Below, piece after piece: positions 25,636 to 35,088 of a stretch of 64,000 bases of DNA. The DNA is taken from contig JAKLII010000002.1 of the NCBI GenBank assembly GCA_022709695.1, positions 489,704 through 553,703 of the forward strand. The letters run 5' to 3'. The DNA is from Bacteroidota bacterium. Its GTDB lineage: Bacteria; Bacteroidota; Bacteroidia; Bacteroidales; SKPS01. Below the pieces are notes generated by a model. It ran no database searches. It saw nothing but the letters and a program-made list of their open reading frames with translations, and was not told the origin of the DNA. Every line of letters begins with the position of its first letter. Within the stretch, counting starts at the first letter, position 1. The position numbers and the translations under genes were made by a program.

Positions 25636-26418
25636 TTATTGCAGCCGGAGGATCAGGCCACGCAGGCTGATAAGTCCGAACAGATCAGCTACCAGGATGA
25701 TGATAAAAACCATCATGAACCAGCGGATAAAACCGTTGCCCAGGGAGATGGAAGCCCTTGCTGCCACCCAGGCCCCGGCGGCCTGCCCGATACTGAGTAC
25801 CAGTGCAAACGGCCAGTTGATCAGGTCTGCGATGATAAAAGGCACCAGGGTAAAGGGGACGTAGAGCATCACGATAAACACTTTCAGGGCATTGGACCGA
25901 AGCAGGTCGAGGCCGGTGGTAAGCACCAGGGCTGCCAGCAGGAAGTACCCGATTCCGATGTAGATAAATCCACCATAAAACCCCACCAGAAAAAACACCA
26001 GATGGTGCCAGGGTTTGGGCTTAACTTCCGGTTCCGATTTTTTCCCCATCATCCAGATACCAGGTTTCAGTACCATCGCGATCAGCATCAGCAGCATAGC
26101 TATACCGGCAATGATCCTGAACGTATCTTCCCGGATGTCCACCGATGCCCACGCTCCGGCAATGGATCCCAACGTGGTTGGGATTCCGTAGCGAAGTCCG
26201 GTTTTAAAGTCAAGGATTTTCTGCCGCAGAAAGGCTCCTGAGGAGGCCAGGGTCTGGAAGGCAGCTGCCACCCGATGGGTGGCATTGGCCGCCATGATGG
26301 GCAGGCCCAGTACCATCATGGAGGCAAAGGAGATGACCGTAGCTCCTCCGGCGATGGTATTGATAAATCCCACGGCAAAACCTGCGGTGATCAAAACGGT
26401 TACTTCCACCCAGTTCAT
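25636..26418 (-). CDS. TauE/SafE-family membrane permease
   Basis: This 260-residue, very hydrophobic protein has about eight transmembrane segments in two homologous halves. Each half carries a family signature: 'GFAVGFINTIAGGATVISFA' near the N-terminus and 'FLVGFYGGFIYIGIGYFLLA' in the middle. The TauE/SafE family exports or imports sulfite, sulfoacetate and other organic anions; substrate here is unknown. The ATG at 26418 is preferred over an in-frame GTG two codons upstream, which would be inside the -7 box (TACTTTTG on the minus strand, 26424-26431). With that box the transcript would start about at the ATG. Confidence 0.85.
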   Translation of the reverse strand: MNWVEVTVLITAGFAVGFINTIAGGATVISFASMMVLGLPIMAANATHRVAAAFQTLASSGAFLRQKILDFKTGLRYGIPTTLGSIAGAWASVDIREDTFRIIAGIAMLLMLIAMVLKPGIWMMGKKSEPEVKPKPWHHLVFFLVGFYGGFIYIGIGYFLLAALVLTTGLDLLRSNALKVFIVMLYVPFTLVPFIIADLINWPFALVLSIGQAAGAWVAARASISLGNGFIRWFMMVFIIILVADLFGLISLRGLILRLQ

Positions 26419-26497
26419 CGGCACAAAAGTACATTTTCCGTCTCCAAATCAGAAAAAATGGTACCTTCGTCGGTTGTTAAACCATTATTCAACCCTT

Positions 26498-28117
26498 ATG
26501 AAAACCAAATATTTTGTAATGATGCTGGCAGCAGCGAGCCTGATTATGATGGCATTCCGTGCCGATCAGCCGGTACAGGACCGGTTAAAAAAGTATGCAG
26601 AGGTAACCCTCACGAGTGATATCTCTCATCTTTCTCCAGCTGAAAAAGAGATGCTGGTGCATCTTTTTGAAGCGGCAAAGATCATGGATGACCTTTACTG
26701 GAAGCAGGCTTACGGAGACAAGGCTGCCCTGATGAAGCAGCTGAAGACCGCCCCGGAGAAGCAGTTTGCGGCCATAAACTATGGTCCGTGGGACCGTCTG
26801 GCAGGGAATGAGCCCTGGCTCAAGGGGGCAAAGGCCAAGCCCAAAGGGGCAGGTTTCTATCCCTCAGACATGACAGCTGAAGAATTTGAGAAGCTTGACA
26901 ACCCGGATAAAACCAGCCTTTACACGGTGATCCAGCGAGATAAGAGCAAAGTGCTCACGGTGGTACCCTACCATATAGCCTATGCACAGGAGTTGCAGAA
27001 AGCTGCGGAGCACCTTGTAGCAGCAGCCAATCTTTGCCCCGATCCGGCATTTGCCGAATACCTTACCCTGAGAGCTGAGGCACTGGTAACTGACCAGTAT
27101 CAGTCTAGTGATTTTGCCTGGCTCAAGGCAAAGGGATCGAACATCGACTTTGTGATAGGTGCCATCGAAAATTATGAGGATGGACTGTTTGGATACAAAG
27201 CTGCCTATGAAGCATTTATCCTGATCAAAGACCATAAATGGAGTGAGATGCTGCAGAAATTCAATGCCTTTTTGCCCGAAATGCAGAACCTCCTTCCGGT
27301 CCCTGATGAATACAGGCGTGAGATGCCGGGCACCGATGCCGACATTAATGTTTACGATGCAGTATTTTACGCCGGCGACTGCAATGCCGGAAGCAAGACC
27401 ATTGCCATCAACCTGCCCAACGATGAGCAGGTGCAGCTGGAGGCCGGATCGCGGAAGCTGCAGCTGAAGAATTCGATGCAGGCAAAATTCGACAAGATCC
27501 TGATGCCGATTGCCACAGTGGTGATCCATCCGGATCAGATCAGGCATGTGAAATTTGAAGCGTTTTTTGCCAACACGATGTTCCATGAGATTGCCCATGG
27601 GATGGGAATCAAGAACACCATCAACGGCAGCGGCACCATCAGGACAGTGCTCAAGGAAGCCTACAGCCCTATCGAGGAGAACAAGGCAGATGTTCTCGGC
27701 TTATGGTTGGTTACACAGATGGTGGACCGCGGAGAGCTGGAGGGAGAGATGATGGATTACTATGTAACCTTTATGGCCGGTATCTTCAGGTCGTCGAGGT
27801 TTGGAGCAGCCAGTGCCCATGGCAAGGCCAATATGATGCGGTACCATTTTCTGCAGCGCAGGGGGGCATTTACGATTGATGAGAACGGGTATTATGTGAT
27901 CAACCCCGACGTTATGCGTGAGGCTATCCAGGAGCTGGTAGCCGAAATTCTGATCATGCAGGGGAACGGCGATTATGTGGGTGCCTCAAATCTGGTTAAA
28001 ACCGAGGGTGTGGTACCGAAAGAGCTGCAAACGGCCCTTCAGAAAATCAATTCGAAAAACATTCCGGTTGATATCGTCTTCAAACAGGGGCCTGAAGTGC
28101 TGGGGCTGAGCAAATAA
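26498..28117 (+). CDS. M49-like (dipeptidyl-peptidase III-related) zinc metallopeptidase
   Basis: The 539-residue protein starts with a signal peptide (MKTKYFVMMLAAASLIMMAF). It shares the dipeptidyl-peptidase III pattern: an all-helical upper part, then 'MFHEIAHGMGIKNTI' (zinc site) and, about 25 residues on, 'SPIEENKADVLGLWL' (second zinc-binding Glu). Classic M49 enzymes have HExxGH; here the motif reads HEIAH, one residue shorter, as in a divergent subgroup. 'INLPNDEQV' and 'YAGDCNAGSKT' belong to the substrate cleft. The chosen start is 34 bp before an M28 peptidase gene's counterpart spacing at the 3' end, and a longer upstream frame was rejected because it runs antisense through the TauE gene. 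Peptide scavenging in the periplasm is inferred. Confidence 0.8.
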   Translation: MKTKYFVMMLAAASLIMMAFRADQPVQDRLKKYAEVTLTSDISHLSPAEKEMLVHLFEAAKIMDDLYWKQAYGDKAALMKQLKTAPEKQFAAINYGPWDRLAGNEPWLKGAKAKPKGAGFYPSDMTAEEFEKLDNPDKTSLYTVIQRDKSKVLTVVPYHIAYAQELQKAAEHLVAAANLCPDPAFAEYLTLRAEALVTDQYQSSDFAWLKAKGSNIDFVIGAIENYEDGLFGYKAAYEAFILIKDHKWSEMLQKFNAFLPEMQNLLPVPDEYRREMPGTDADINVYDAVFYAGDCNAGSKTIAINLPNDEQVQLEAGSRKLQLKNSMQAKFDKILMPIATVVIHPDQIRHVKFEAFFANTMFHEIAHGMGIKNTINGSGTIRTVLKEAYSPIEENKADVLGLWLVTQMVDRGELEGEMMDYYVTFMAGIFRSSRFGAASAHGKANMMRYHFLQRRGAFTIDENGYYVINPDVMREAIQELVAEILIMQGNGDYVGASNLVKTEGVVPKELQTALQKINSKNIPVDIVFKQGPEVLGLSK

Positions 28118-28150
28118 TCCCGTCGAGCAAACACCATTGATCATCTGCCT

Positions 28151-29875
28151 ATGACTGTCACAGCATTGAGGACCAAAGGTTTAATCACCGGACTGTTGTT
28201 AATGACTGCCGGGCTGCCGTTGGCTGCACAGCAACTTTTACCAGACCGTTTTCTTACTTCCATGAAAGAAGACCTGCAGATCCTGGCAACCGACTCCCTG
28301 GAGGGAAGAGAAGCCGGATCAATGGGTGAGCTTTATGCAGCGCTGTATATTGCCGATCGTTTTGAACGGCTGGGTATTAAGCCCTGGTTCGGCATCTGCT
28401 ATTACCAGGATTTCGACTTTGCCGACGGGAAGGAGTACACCTCCGCCAGCAATTACCTGAAGGTGGTTCCAGGTTCCGGTACAGCCTCCTCCCCTCTCTC
28501 CATTGGCCCTGACGGGATAACGCCTTTGCAGTGGGGTGCCGACGGAACCATTACCGCGGAGGTGGTACAGGCAGGATTCTGTCTGCCCGCAATGGCTGCC
28601 ACTGCCAGAAAGGGTAAAAAGGGGAAAACTGAGACGCAGCAGGAACCGGACCTTAAGGGAAAAATCGCCCTGATCCGGTATGATGCCCCTCCGGGCTATG
28701 ATGCAGCGGAAGGGATTTCAAAGGTGATGGCCGATAAGGTGAAGCATGCCGGTACGCTGGGTGCTGCAGGGGTGCTGTTTTACGACCCGGCAGGTGTGGT
28801 TACCATGGCTCCGGGACAATATTTCATTCAGGATAAATTTGAGATCCCGGTGGTATTTATGCTCAATGGCAGGGAAGCAAATGCGCTGGCATCCAAAACC
28901 GTGGAGTTGTCGGTGGCATCTGCCCCGAAAAAAAGTTACGGGAAGAATGTGGCAGGATACATTGACAATGGTGCAGACAAAACGGTCATCATTGGAGCGC
29001 ATTACGATCATCTGGGCTGGGGACACTACAATTCGAGACATACCGGATTGCCTGCAATCCATTACGGGGCCGATGACAATGCCAGCGGAGTGGCCGGCAT
29101 GCTGGCCCTGGCAGAGTGGCTGACAATGGGAAATCTTACTGGCCGCAACTATTTGTTTATTGCATTCTCGGCAGAGGAGAAGGGGTTGCTGGGATCAAAG
29201 GTTTTCACCGGACATCCCGATTTTAATCCTGAGAAGTATTTATGCATGCTGAATTTCGACATGATCGGCAGGGTAAAGCCCGACGAATCGGTCATCAGCT
29301 TGCTTGCAGCCGGAAGCTCCCCGAAGTGGCAGGAGATCATTCCTCTGGTGAAAGAGGATGTAAAAGCCGAAGCGGTACAGGGAGGAACGAATGGATCAGA
29401 CCATTACCATTTTTATGCTAAACAGATTCCGGTATTGTTCTTCTTCAACGGCATCCACGACGACTACCACAAGCCTACTGATGTAGTTGAAAAGATCAAT
29501 TTCAAAGGGATGCGGGATGCGGTGGAGTATTCAGCAGGGTTGCTGAGGATTCTGGACACAATTTCTGATCTTCCCTTTTCGGAAGTACCGGCAGAAAATC
29601 AGGGAGGGTCACGCAGAGCAGGCAAGATCTCGCTGGGGATTGTTCCGGCGCATGGCGTTGAAGCTGACGGGGTTGGGGTTCAGGAGGTGCTACCGGGCAA
29701 ACCGGCTGCCCTGGCCGGCATCGAAAAGGGGGATGTAATCATCAGGGTTGCGGGGAAGGAAATTCACGATATCACCGACTATATGAAAGCGCTGGGCGAA
29801 ATCAGCGAGGGGCAGAAAGTAAAGGTGCAGGTAGCCCGTGGGAACCGGAAAAAGACCTTTGCACTGCAGTTTTAA
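28151..29875 (+). CDS. M28-family aminopeptidase with PA and C-terminal PDZ domains
   Basis: This 574-residue exported enzyme (signal peptide ending LPLAA/QQ) removes N-terminal residues from peptides using two metal ions. A PA-like insert spans about 130-260. All M28 metal ligands are visible: His in 'IIGAHYDHLGWG', Asp in 'HYGADDNASGVAG', Glu in 'IAFSAEEKGLLGS', Asp in 'MLNFDMIGRV' and His in 'IHDDYHKPTDVVEK'. The last 90 residues form a PDZ domain ('GVGVQEVLPGKPAALAGIEK', 'GDVIIRVAGKEI'), a common Bacteroidota arrangement. It follows the M49-like gene by 33 bp, so the two peptidases probably act together on periplasmic peptides. Confidence 0.92.
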   Translation: MTVTALRTKGLITGLLLMTAGLPLAAQQLLPDRFLTSMKEDLQILATDSLEGREAGSMGELYAALYIADRFERLGIKPWFGICYYQDFDFADGKEYTSASNYLKVVPGSGTASSPLSIGPDGITPLQWGADGTITAEVVQAGFCLPAMAATARKGKKGKTETQQEPDLKGKIALIRYDAPPGYDAAEGISKVMADKVKHAGTLGAAGVLFYDPAGVVTMAPGQYFIQDKFEIPVVFMLNGREANALASKTVELSVASAPKKSYGKNVAGYIDNGADKTVIIGAHYDHLGWGHYNSRHTGLPAIHYGADDNASGVAGMLALAEWLTMGNLTGRNYLFIAFSAEEKGLLGSKVFTGHPDFNPEKYLCMLNFDMIGRVKPDESVISLLAAGSSPKWQEIIPLVKEDVKAEAVQGGTNGSDHYHFYAKQIPVLFFFNGIHDDYHKPTDVVEKINFKGMRDAVEYSAGLLRILDTISDLPFSEVPAENQGGSRRAGKISLGIVPAHGVEADGVGVQEVLPGKPAALAGIEKGDVIIRVAGKEIHDITDYMKALGEISEGQKVKVQVARGNRKKTFALQF

Positions 29876-29890
29876 ACGGAGGGATTTACC

Positions 29891-30898
29891 ATGACGGAAA
29901 GAGGGCCGGGCTTGAAGGCAGGGGTGCTTGGAGGAGGCAGCTGGGGTACAGCCCTGGTAAAAGTGTTGCAGCATCATCACAATGAGGTACACTGGTGGGT
30001 GCGGCGGCCGGCACAACTGGAAGCCATCCGGAAGGGGGGATTCAACCCCGATTATCTCAGTTATACGCATTTCGACAACCGAAATCTGCATCTCAGTACT
30101 TCGCTTGAGGAAGTGGTTTCCCGGTCTGATGTGGTGTTTCTGGCCATCCCCTCTGCATTTCTGCCAGAGGTTTTTCATACCGGAAACCGCACCCTGCTGG
30201 CCGGCCGAACGGTGATTTCAGCCGTTAAAGGGCTGGAACCGACCTCCCTCAAACCTGTGTATGTATGGCTTGAAGAGGAGATGGGCGTATCACGCAATAA
30301 CCTTGGCGTTATTGGCGGCCCGTGCCATTCGGAGGAGGTGGCCATGCAACGCCTCTCATTTCTGACCCTGGGGGTTTTTGACAAAGCACTGGGAGAAAAA
30401 GTAGCCGGGATGCTGGAAACCCCGTTCCTGAAGGTATTGCTGTCGGATGATGTATTGGGGATCAGTGTGGCGGCGGTGCTTAAAAACATTTACGGCATCC
30501 TGGCCGGCACCGCCTATGGTCTGCGGTTTGGCGATAACTTTCTGGCGGTAATGGTTTCGAATGCCCTGCTGGAGATGGACCGCGTGCTGGCAGATATTAC
30601 CGGCACAACCAGAAGCATTCAGAACTCGGTATATGCCGGCGACCTGATGGTGACCTCCTATTCCGGTTTCAGCCGTAACTGGATGCTGGGCAACCTGATC
30701 GGCAAAGGGTATCCGGTGAAGGCGGCGCTGCTGGAGATCAGGATGGTGGCAGAAGGATATTATGCCACCGGGGTATTGAAATCGGTTCCCGGATTTTCTG
30801 CCGGGAAGTATCCGCTGCTCGATGCTGCCTACGCTCTCCTGTACGACGGAATCCCGCCCGAACAGATCTTCAGGGAGCTCTCTTCCAGGCTCAGATGA
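29891..30898 (+). CDS. gpsA: NAD(P)H-dependent glycerol-3-phosphate dehydrogenase
   Basis: The 335-residue enzyme reduces dihydroxyacetone phosphate to sn-glycerol-3-phosphate for phospholipid synthesis. The N-terminal Rossmann motif is 'GVLGGGSWGTALVKVL', followed by 'VVFLAIPSAFLPEVF' and 'VISAVKGLEPTSLKPV'. The catalytic Lys and substrate site lie in 'SVAAVLKNIYGILAGTAYGL', and 'AEGYYATGVLKSV' is the C-terminal signature. An N-terminal extension of about eight residues is slightly longer than usual. It follows the M28 gene by 15 bp. GpsA, PlsX and FabH are all in this window but in separate units. Confidence 0.95.
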   Translation: MTERGPGLKAGVLGGGSWGTALVKVLQHHHNEVHWWVRRPAQLEAIRKGGFNPDYLSYTHFDNRNLHLSTSLEEVVSRSDVVFLAIPSAFLPEVFHTGNRTLLAGRTVISAVKGLEPTSLKPVYVWLEEEMGVSRNNLGVIGGPCHSEEVAMQRLSFLTLGVFDKALGEKVAGMLETPFLKVLLSDDVLGISVAAVLKNIYGILAGTAYGLRFGDNFLAVMVSNALLEMDRVLADITGTTRSIQNSVYAGDLMVTSYSGFSRNWMLGNLIGKGYPVKAALLEIRMVAEGYYATGVLKSVPGFSAGKYPLLDAAYALLYDGIPPEQIFRELSSRLR

Positions 30899-30987
30899 TG
30901 AACACCGGAATGTTCAAAATTTGATGCAGGATTATACCTTTTTCGGGCCGGTTTCGTTAATTTTACGGACTTTCCCGAATATCCGTT

Positions 30988-32223
30988 ATGCCGGTTTCCA
31001 ATATACATTACAATCGTTTCCCTTCGACAACTGCCTTCATCCGGGCCATGTGCTTTGTCTTTCTGGCCGGATCCGTACCCGGTTTTTCCCAGAACCTGGT
31101 GTCCAATCCCGGATTTGAGCTGTACAAGGTGTGTCCGGAAAAATACAACACGACCCTGGTAAAGCATTATGAGATCTGCAACCGCTGGTATACGGTAAGC
31201 GAGGCGTCACCCGACTATTTCAATACATGCAGTAAAAGCGACAAGGTTTCGGTGCCCCGCAACTTTACCGGTAATATGAAACCCCATGGAGGGAACGGGT
31301 ATATAGGTCTGATCCTCAAATCAGATCGGGCTTACTATCCGGGCGATTCAAGCTATACCGAACATATACAGAATAAGTTAACCTCCACCCTAAAAAAGGA
31401 TCGGTACTACTGCTTTGAAATCTGGATTGTATTGGGGAAAACCTCCACCATTGCTGCACAGGATTTCGGGGTATATTTTTCAAGGGAGCAGATCACCTTT
31501 CCCAATCCTCCCGATTCACTTCCCAAACCGCACCTGCAATACACGGGGCAGGTGCTGAAGAACTCCATCAAGTGGGTTCAGCTGCGGGGTCTTTACAAGG
31601 CAGCCGGGGGTGAGAAATACCTCACCATTGGCAATTTCCAGCCCTGGATACCCGGACGTTTCGAGCGGTTGCGCACTTCGTTCGCCACCAACGACCTGAA
31701 AGAGTTCGCCTACTACCTGTTTGATGATGTATCGCTGATTGAGGTGAAAGATTCTTCGAAATGTGCATGCAACATGATCACCGTTGAACCTGTGGAAAAA
31801 CCACAGCCTGAAGCTGCCCTCAAACCGGTTGAGAAGAAAGAAACGGAGCCGGTGAACGAATTTGAGAAGGCTGTTGTAGGAGAGGCTATTGTGTTGAAAA
31901 ACATCTTCTTTGCATTTGACAAGTCGGATTTGCTGCCGGCCTCTTATCCTGAACTGGATAAACTGGTAGCATTGATGAAAAAGTATCCAACGATGCGCAT
32001 TGAGATTGCGGGGCACACCGACTACAAGGGGAGTGTGGAATACAACGTGAAACTGAGCAACGACAGGGCCAATTCGGTAGTGCAGTATCTGATCGGCCAG
32101 GGGATTCCGGCGAGCCGCCTCACCTGGATCGGCCATGGAAAATCAAAACCCATAGCTGACAACACCACCGAAGAGGGGCGCCAGCTGAATCGCAGGGTGG
32201 AGTTTACGATTCTGAATAAATAA
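30988..32223 (+). CDS. OmpA-family outer-membrane protein
   Basis: This 411-residue protein has a signal peptide (cleavage near VPGFS/Q) and a jelly-roll/carbohydrate-binding-like N-terminal region that opens 'NLVSNPGFELYKVCPEKYN', a form common in Bacteroidota OmpA proteins. A Pro/Glu-rich linker (about 265-290) leads to a C-terminal OmpA peptidoglycan-binding domain: 'IFFAFDKSDLLPASYPELDK', 'IEIAGHTDYKGSVEYNVKLS', 'RLTWIGHGKSKPIADN', 'GRQLNRRVEF'. There is no transmembrane beta-barrel; the N-terminal domain probably faces the periplasm or associates with a partner. It is 89 bp after gpsA and may have its own promoter. Confidence 0.9.
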   Translation: MPVSNIHYNRFPSTTAFIRAMCFVFLAGSVPGFSQNLVSNPGFELYKVCPEKYNTTLVKHYEICNRWYTVSEASPDYFNTCSKSDKVSVPRNFTGNMKPHGGNGYIGLILKSDRAYYPGDSSYTEHIQNKLTSTLKKDRYYCFEIWIVLGKTSTIAAQDFGVYFSREQITFPNPPDSLPKPHLQYTGQVLKNSIKWVQLRGLYKAAGGEKYLTIGNFQPWIPGRFERLRTSFATNDLKEFAYYLFDDVSLIEVKDSSKCACNMITVEPVEKPQPEAALKPVEKKETEPVNEFEKAVVGEAIVLKNIFFAFDKSDLLPASYPELDKLVALMKKYPTMRIEIAGHTDYKGSVEYNVKLSNDRANSVVQYLIGQGIPASRLTWIGHGKSKPIADNTTEEGRQLNRRVEFTILNK

Positions 32224-32323
32224 CGTACTCCTTTCAACCGGAAAATTCCATTCTGTCCCTAACTTTCATCCGGCAAGGGTGTTTATCCATCAGAAAACCC
32301 ATTGATCATCAATCCACACGGAT

Positions 32324-32746
32324 ATGTCAGAACTTAAAACAAAAGCTACCGGTGCTGATGTAAATGCTTTTATCAACACCTTTGCCGATACTGAACAAAA
32401 ACGGGCCGACAGCTTTGCCCTGCTGAAGCTGATGCAGGAATTCACCGGCCATGAACCCCGTATGTGGGGGCCTTCGATCATCGGCTTCGGGGTGTACCAC
32501 TACAAATCGGAGCGGAGCCGGCAGGAGGGTGACTGGCCCCTGGTGGGATTTTCGCCCCGCAAAGCGGCCATATCGCTGTATGTGTACACCGGACTGCCCG
32601 AACATGAGTACCTGCTGAAAGATCTTGGTACATTCAAAATGGGCAAAGCCTGCATCTATATCAAAAAACTTTCCGACATCAACCCGGAGGCTCTGAAGTC
32701 ACTTATGAAAGCCACCATCGGGTATCTGGAGGAGAAATACAGATAA
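32324..32746 (+). CDS. DUF1801-family protein
   Basis: The 140-residue cytoplasmic protein fits DUF1801, small single-domain proteins that in some cases bind iron or metal. Family phrases visible are 'FALLKLMQEFTGHEPRMWGP', 'IIGFGVYHYKSERSRQEGDW', 'VGFSPRKAAISLYV' and 'GKACIYIKKLSDI', with the closing 'GYLEEKY'. Length is normal. It stands between the OmpA gene and a convergent glycosyltransferase gene. No function is established for this family member. Confidence 0.88.
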   Translation: MSELKTKATGADVNAFINTFADTEQKRADSFALLKLMQEFTGHEPRMWGPSIIGFGVYHYKSERSRQEGDWPLVGFSPRKAAISLYVYTGLPEHEYLLKDLGTFKMGKACIYIKKLSDINPEALKSLMKATIGYLEEKYR

Positions 32747-32807
32747 AAGCAACCCATTTCGGGTCTTGTTCAGAACAGACTACCAGATGTGATTTCTGCT
32801 ATTTACC

Positions 32808-33836
32808 TCAAAACATTCTTTGATCCAATTCCCTCTGCCGGATCCATTCTGCCTTCCCCAGCTGCTTGTGCAGTTTCGCCAGATACTCCTGCTCAGTTTG
32901 GCCGGGTGTGGGAATAAACAGGGGGTTGCCACCGGTGAAGTGCAGGTCCATGATGGTGGAGTAACCTGAGCGGCTGATGACCCGAATGCTGAACTTCAGG
33001 TATCCGGCCATCAGGTGATCGGGCAGGTCGGGGTACACCGTGATGCGGAAAGGAAGATCACGATAAGCAGAGATATCATCTGTACCTGCCACCACCACAG
33101 CGGTAGCAGCAGTTGTCAGTAGATTTTGTATCACTTTGGAAAGCAATATACTGCGCTGGGGCTCCGGGCCCGAAATCACACAGAAAACATCGGGTACTTC
33201 CGAAGGTGGAGTGATCTGGCTGAGGATTCCAAACCTCGACAGCGGACCCACATACCGGAGATTTTGGGGTAATCTCCCGGGGGGATGGGACAGGATGCCT
33301 GCCAGTCCGGGATATTCTGCAAAGTCGGGGACCCAGCACTGGTCGAATCTGCGGATGAACCTTCGGATGATCCGGGTTGCGAGCCACATCAGGGGGCGGG
33401 AGGCTCGGCCGGCGGGCAGCAGTTGCAGCTGATGGGTGATGAGCACCGAACAGCAGTTCCGGCTCCACAGGCCATACCGGTTATCGGAGATCACCAGATC
33501 GATGTGCTGCTGACGGATGATGCTATTCAGCCACTGATGCTCTTTCCGGATGGCGGCCGAGAGTCTGGGGGCAGAGCGGGCCATCTTCCAAACCAGGCGG
33601 TCGCTTGCCGGGTAGCGGACTTTATAACCCGGTATTTCATAATACTGCAGATGGGGAAACCGTTGTGTAAGCCATTTTCCGGCAGTCCCGTCAGAGGCAA
33701 GGAGGATCTCTGCCTCGGGAAATGCCTCCTGCAGTGCCCGGATCACCGCCACACAACGGGTGGCATGGCCGAGCCCCCAGTTGAGGGGGGCTACCAGGAT
33801 TTTTTCAGGGCGCAGGGGCAATCGCAGTATCTCCAT
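32808..33836 (-). CDS. MurG-like (GT-B) glycosyltransferase
   Basis: This 342-residue protein has a GT-B fold: the N-terminal phrase 'KILVAPLNWGLGHATRCVAV' is the nucleotide/acceptor glycine loop of MurG-like and UDP-GlcNAc-type transferases. The C-terminal part carries 'FCVISGPEPQRSILLSKVI' and 'VISRSGYSTIMDLHFTGGNP' followed by 'LFIPTPGQTEQEYLAK', the donor-binding segment. It is shorter than MurG and is not part of a cell-wall cluster. It is often annotated as 'glycosyltransferase' in Bacteroidota. Donor and acceptor are unknown. It is divergent from dprA, with only 74 bp between the two starts; a near -7 box (TACCTTTA on the minus strand) lies in that gap. Confidence 0.85.
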   Translation of the reverse strand: MEILRLPLRPEKILVAPLNWGLGHATRCVAVIRALQEAFPEAEILLASDGTAGKWLTQRFPHLQYYEIPGYKVRYPASDRLVWKMARSAPRLSAAIRKEHQWLNSIIRQQHIDLVISDNRYGLWSRNCCSVLITHQLQLLPAGRASRPLMWLATRIIRRFIRRFDQCWVPDFAEYPGLAGILSHPPGRLPQNLRYVGPLSRFGILSQITPPSEVPDVFCVISGPEPQRSILLSKVIQNLLTTAATAVVVAGTDDISAYRDLPFRITVYPDLPDHLMAGYLKFSIRVISRSGYSTIMDLHFTGGNPLFIPTPGQTEQEYLAKLHKQLGKAEWIRQRELDQRMF

Positions 33837-33910
33837 GTGGTAAAGGTAAAAAAGTTTCCGGCGGTTTCCTTTTTCGCCATTTCAATCAACTATAGGAGGA
33901 AAAGACCGAA

Positions 33911-35017
33911 ATGCCGGAAATCAGAAATGAATTGCTCTACCAGATTGCCATCACCCAGCTCCGGGATGTGGGCCCGGTATCTGTGAAAAGGCTCATAGCC
34001 CATTGTGGTTCAGCCTCTGCCGTTTTTTGCGAAAAGAAAAAGTTACTGGAGAGGATTCCAGGCATCCATAAAAATATGGTGACGAGTATCCTGCAGAATG
34101 GGGTCCTGGAAGTTGCCGAGCGGGAGATTCAGTTCATAGAGAAGAACCAGATTACACCCTGTTTTTATCTGTCGCCGGAGTACCCGTCGCGGCTGAAGCA
34201 CTGTGCCGACGGACCTATAATGCTCTATTTCAGGGGCAATGCCGATTTAAACCATCCGCGGATCATCGGGGTGGTAGGCACACGGCAGCCCAGCCGCTAC
34301 GGCCTGGAGCAATGCGCTGCGCTGATGGCCGAACTCGCCACGGTGGATGTGCTGGTGGTAAGCGGGTTGGCCTATGGGATCGATGCCTGCGCCCATAAGG
34401 AAGCGCTGGAAGCCGGCCTGAAAACGGTTGGGGTGCTGGCGCATGGCCTCGACCGGATCTATCCCCCGGTGCACCGCTATCTGGCAAGGAAGATGCTCCT
34501 GGATGGTGGCCTTCTTACAGATTATATTTCGGGCACCAACCCCGACCGGCAGAACTTCCCGAGCAGGAACCGTATTGTGGCCGGTATCAGTGATGCAGTG
34601 ATCGTGATAGAATCGGGAATAAAGGGGGGTGCTCTGATCACGGCCGACATTGCCAACTCGTACAACCGTGATGTATTCGCCATTCCGGGGCGCAACACCG
34701 ATCCTCCTTCAGCAGGGTGTAATCTGGCCATCAGCGAAAACAGGGCGGGCATCCTGCTGGGGGGCAACCATCTGGTTTCGGTGATGGGGTGGGATGAGAA
34801 GAAAAGCAGGAGCCAGCGGCAACAGGAGATCTTTATCAATCTGAGTGCCGAGGAGGAACGGATCGTAAACATCATCAGGCAGATGGGTGAGCCACTGGTG
34901 GATCAGATCTCCCTTGAGTGTTCCATCCCGGTGAGCCGCACTGCATCCCTTTTACTGGAGCTGGAGCTGAAAGGGGTTATCAGGTGTTTGCCGGGCAAGA
35001 AATACAGCCTGGGTTAA
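33911..35017 (+). CDS. dprA: DNA-processing protein DprA
   Basis: The 368-residue protein loads RecA on incoming single-stranded DNA in natural transformation. An N-terminal SAM-like helical domain (about 1-80) precedes the Rossmann-like DprA core: 'GVVGTRQPSRYGLEQC', 'LVVSGLAYGIDACAHKEAL', 'TVGVLAHGLDRIYPPVH', 'FPSRNRIVAGISDAVIVIES', 'AIPGRNTDPPSAGCN'. The C-terminal winged helix ('VDQISLECSIPVSRTASLLL') completes the family architecture. An AGGAGG ribosome site lies 9 bp before the ATG. It does not prove competence, as DprA is widespread. Confidence 0.96.
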   Translation: MPEIRNELLYQIAITQLRDVGPVSVKRLIAHCGSASAVFCEKKKLLERIPGIHKNMVTSILQNGVLEVAEREIQFIEKNQITPCFYLSPEYPSRLKHCADGPIMLYFRGNADLNHPRIIGVVGTRQPSRYGLEQCAALMAELATVDVLVVSGLAYGIDACAHKEALEAGLKTVGVLAHGLDRIYPPVHRYLARKMLLDGGLLTDYISGTNPDRQNFPSRNRIVAGISDAVIVIESGIKGGALITADIANSYNRDVFAIPGRNTDPPSAGCNLAISENRAGILLGGNHLVSVMGWDEKKSRSQRQQEIFINLSAEEERIVNIIRQMGEPLVDQISLECSIPVSRTASLLLELELKGVIRCLPGKKYSLG

Positions 35018-35088
35018 CGGTATTCCGAAAGGAAATGTACATTTGCATCGGAATCCTCCAACCATTTGTTACCAAACGGGGCTGCCGT

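Noticed and set aside
26279..26497. An extension of the M49-like gene to 26279
   Set aside because: It is antisense to the TauE gene and precedes the obvious signal peptide at 26498.
32765..32795. A terminator between the DUF1801 and glycosyltransferase genes (ACCC-ATTTC-GGGT hairpin)
   Set aside because: The stem is only 4 bp and no T-run follows; too weak to call.
34918..35088. A 57-codon extension of the LytTR regulator
   Set aside because: It lies in another frame over dprA; the receiver domain begins at the ATG at 35089.
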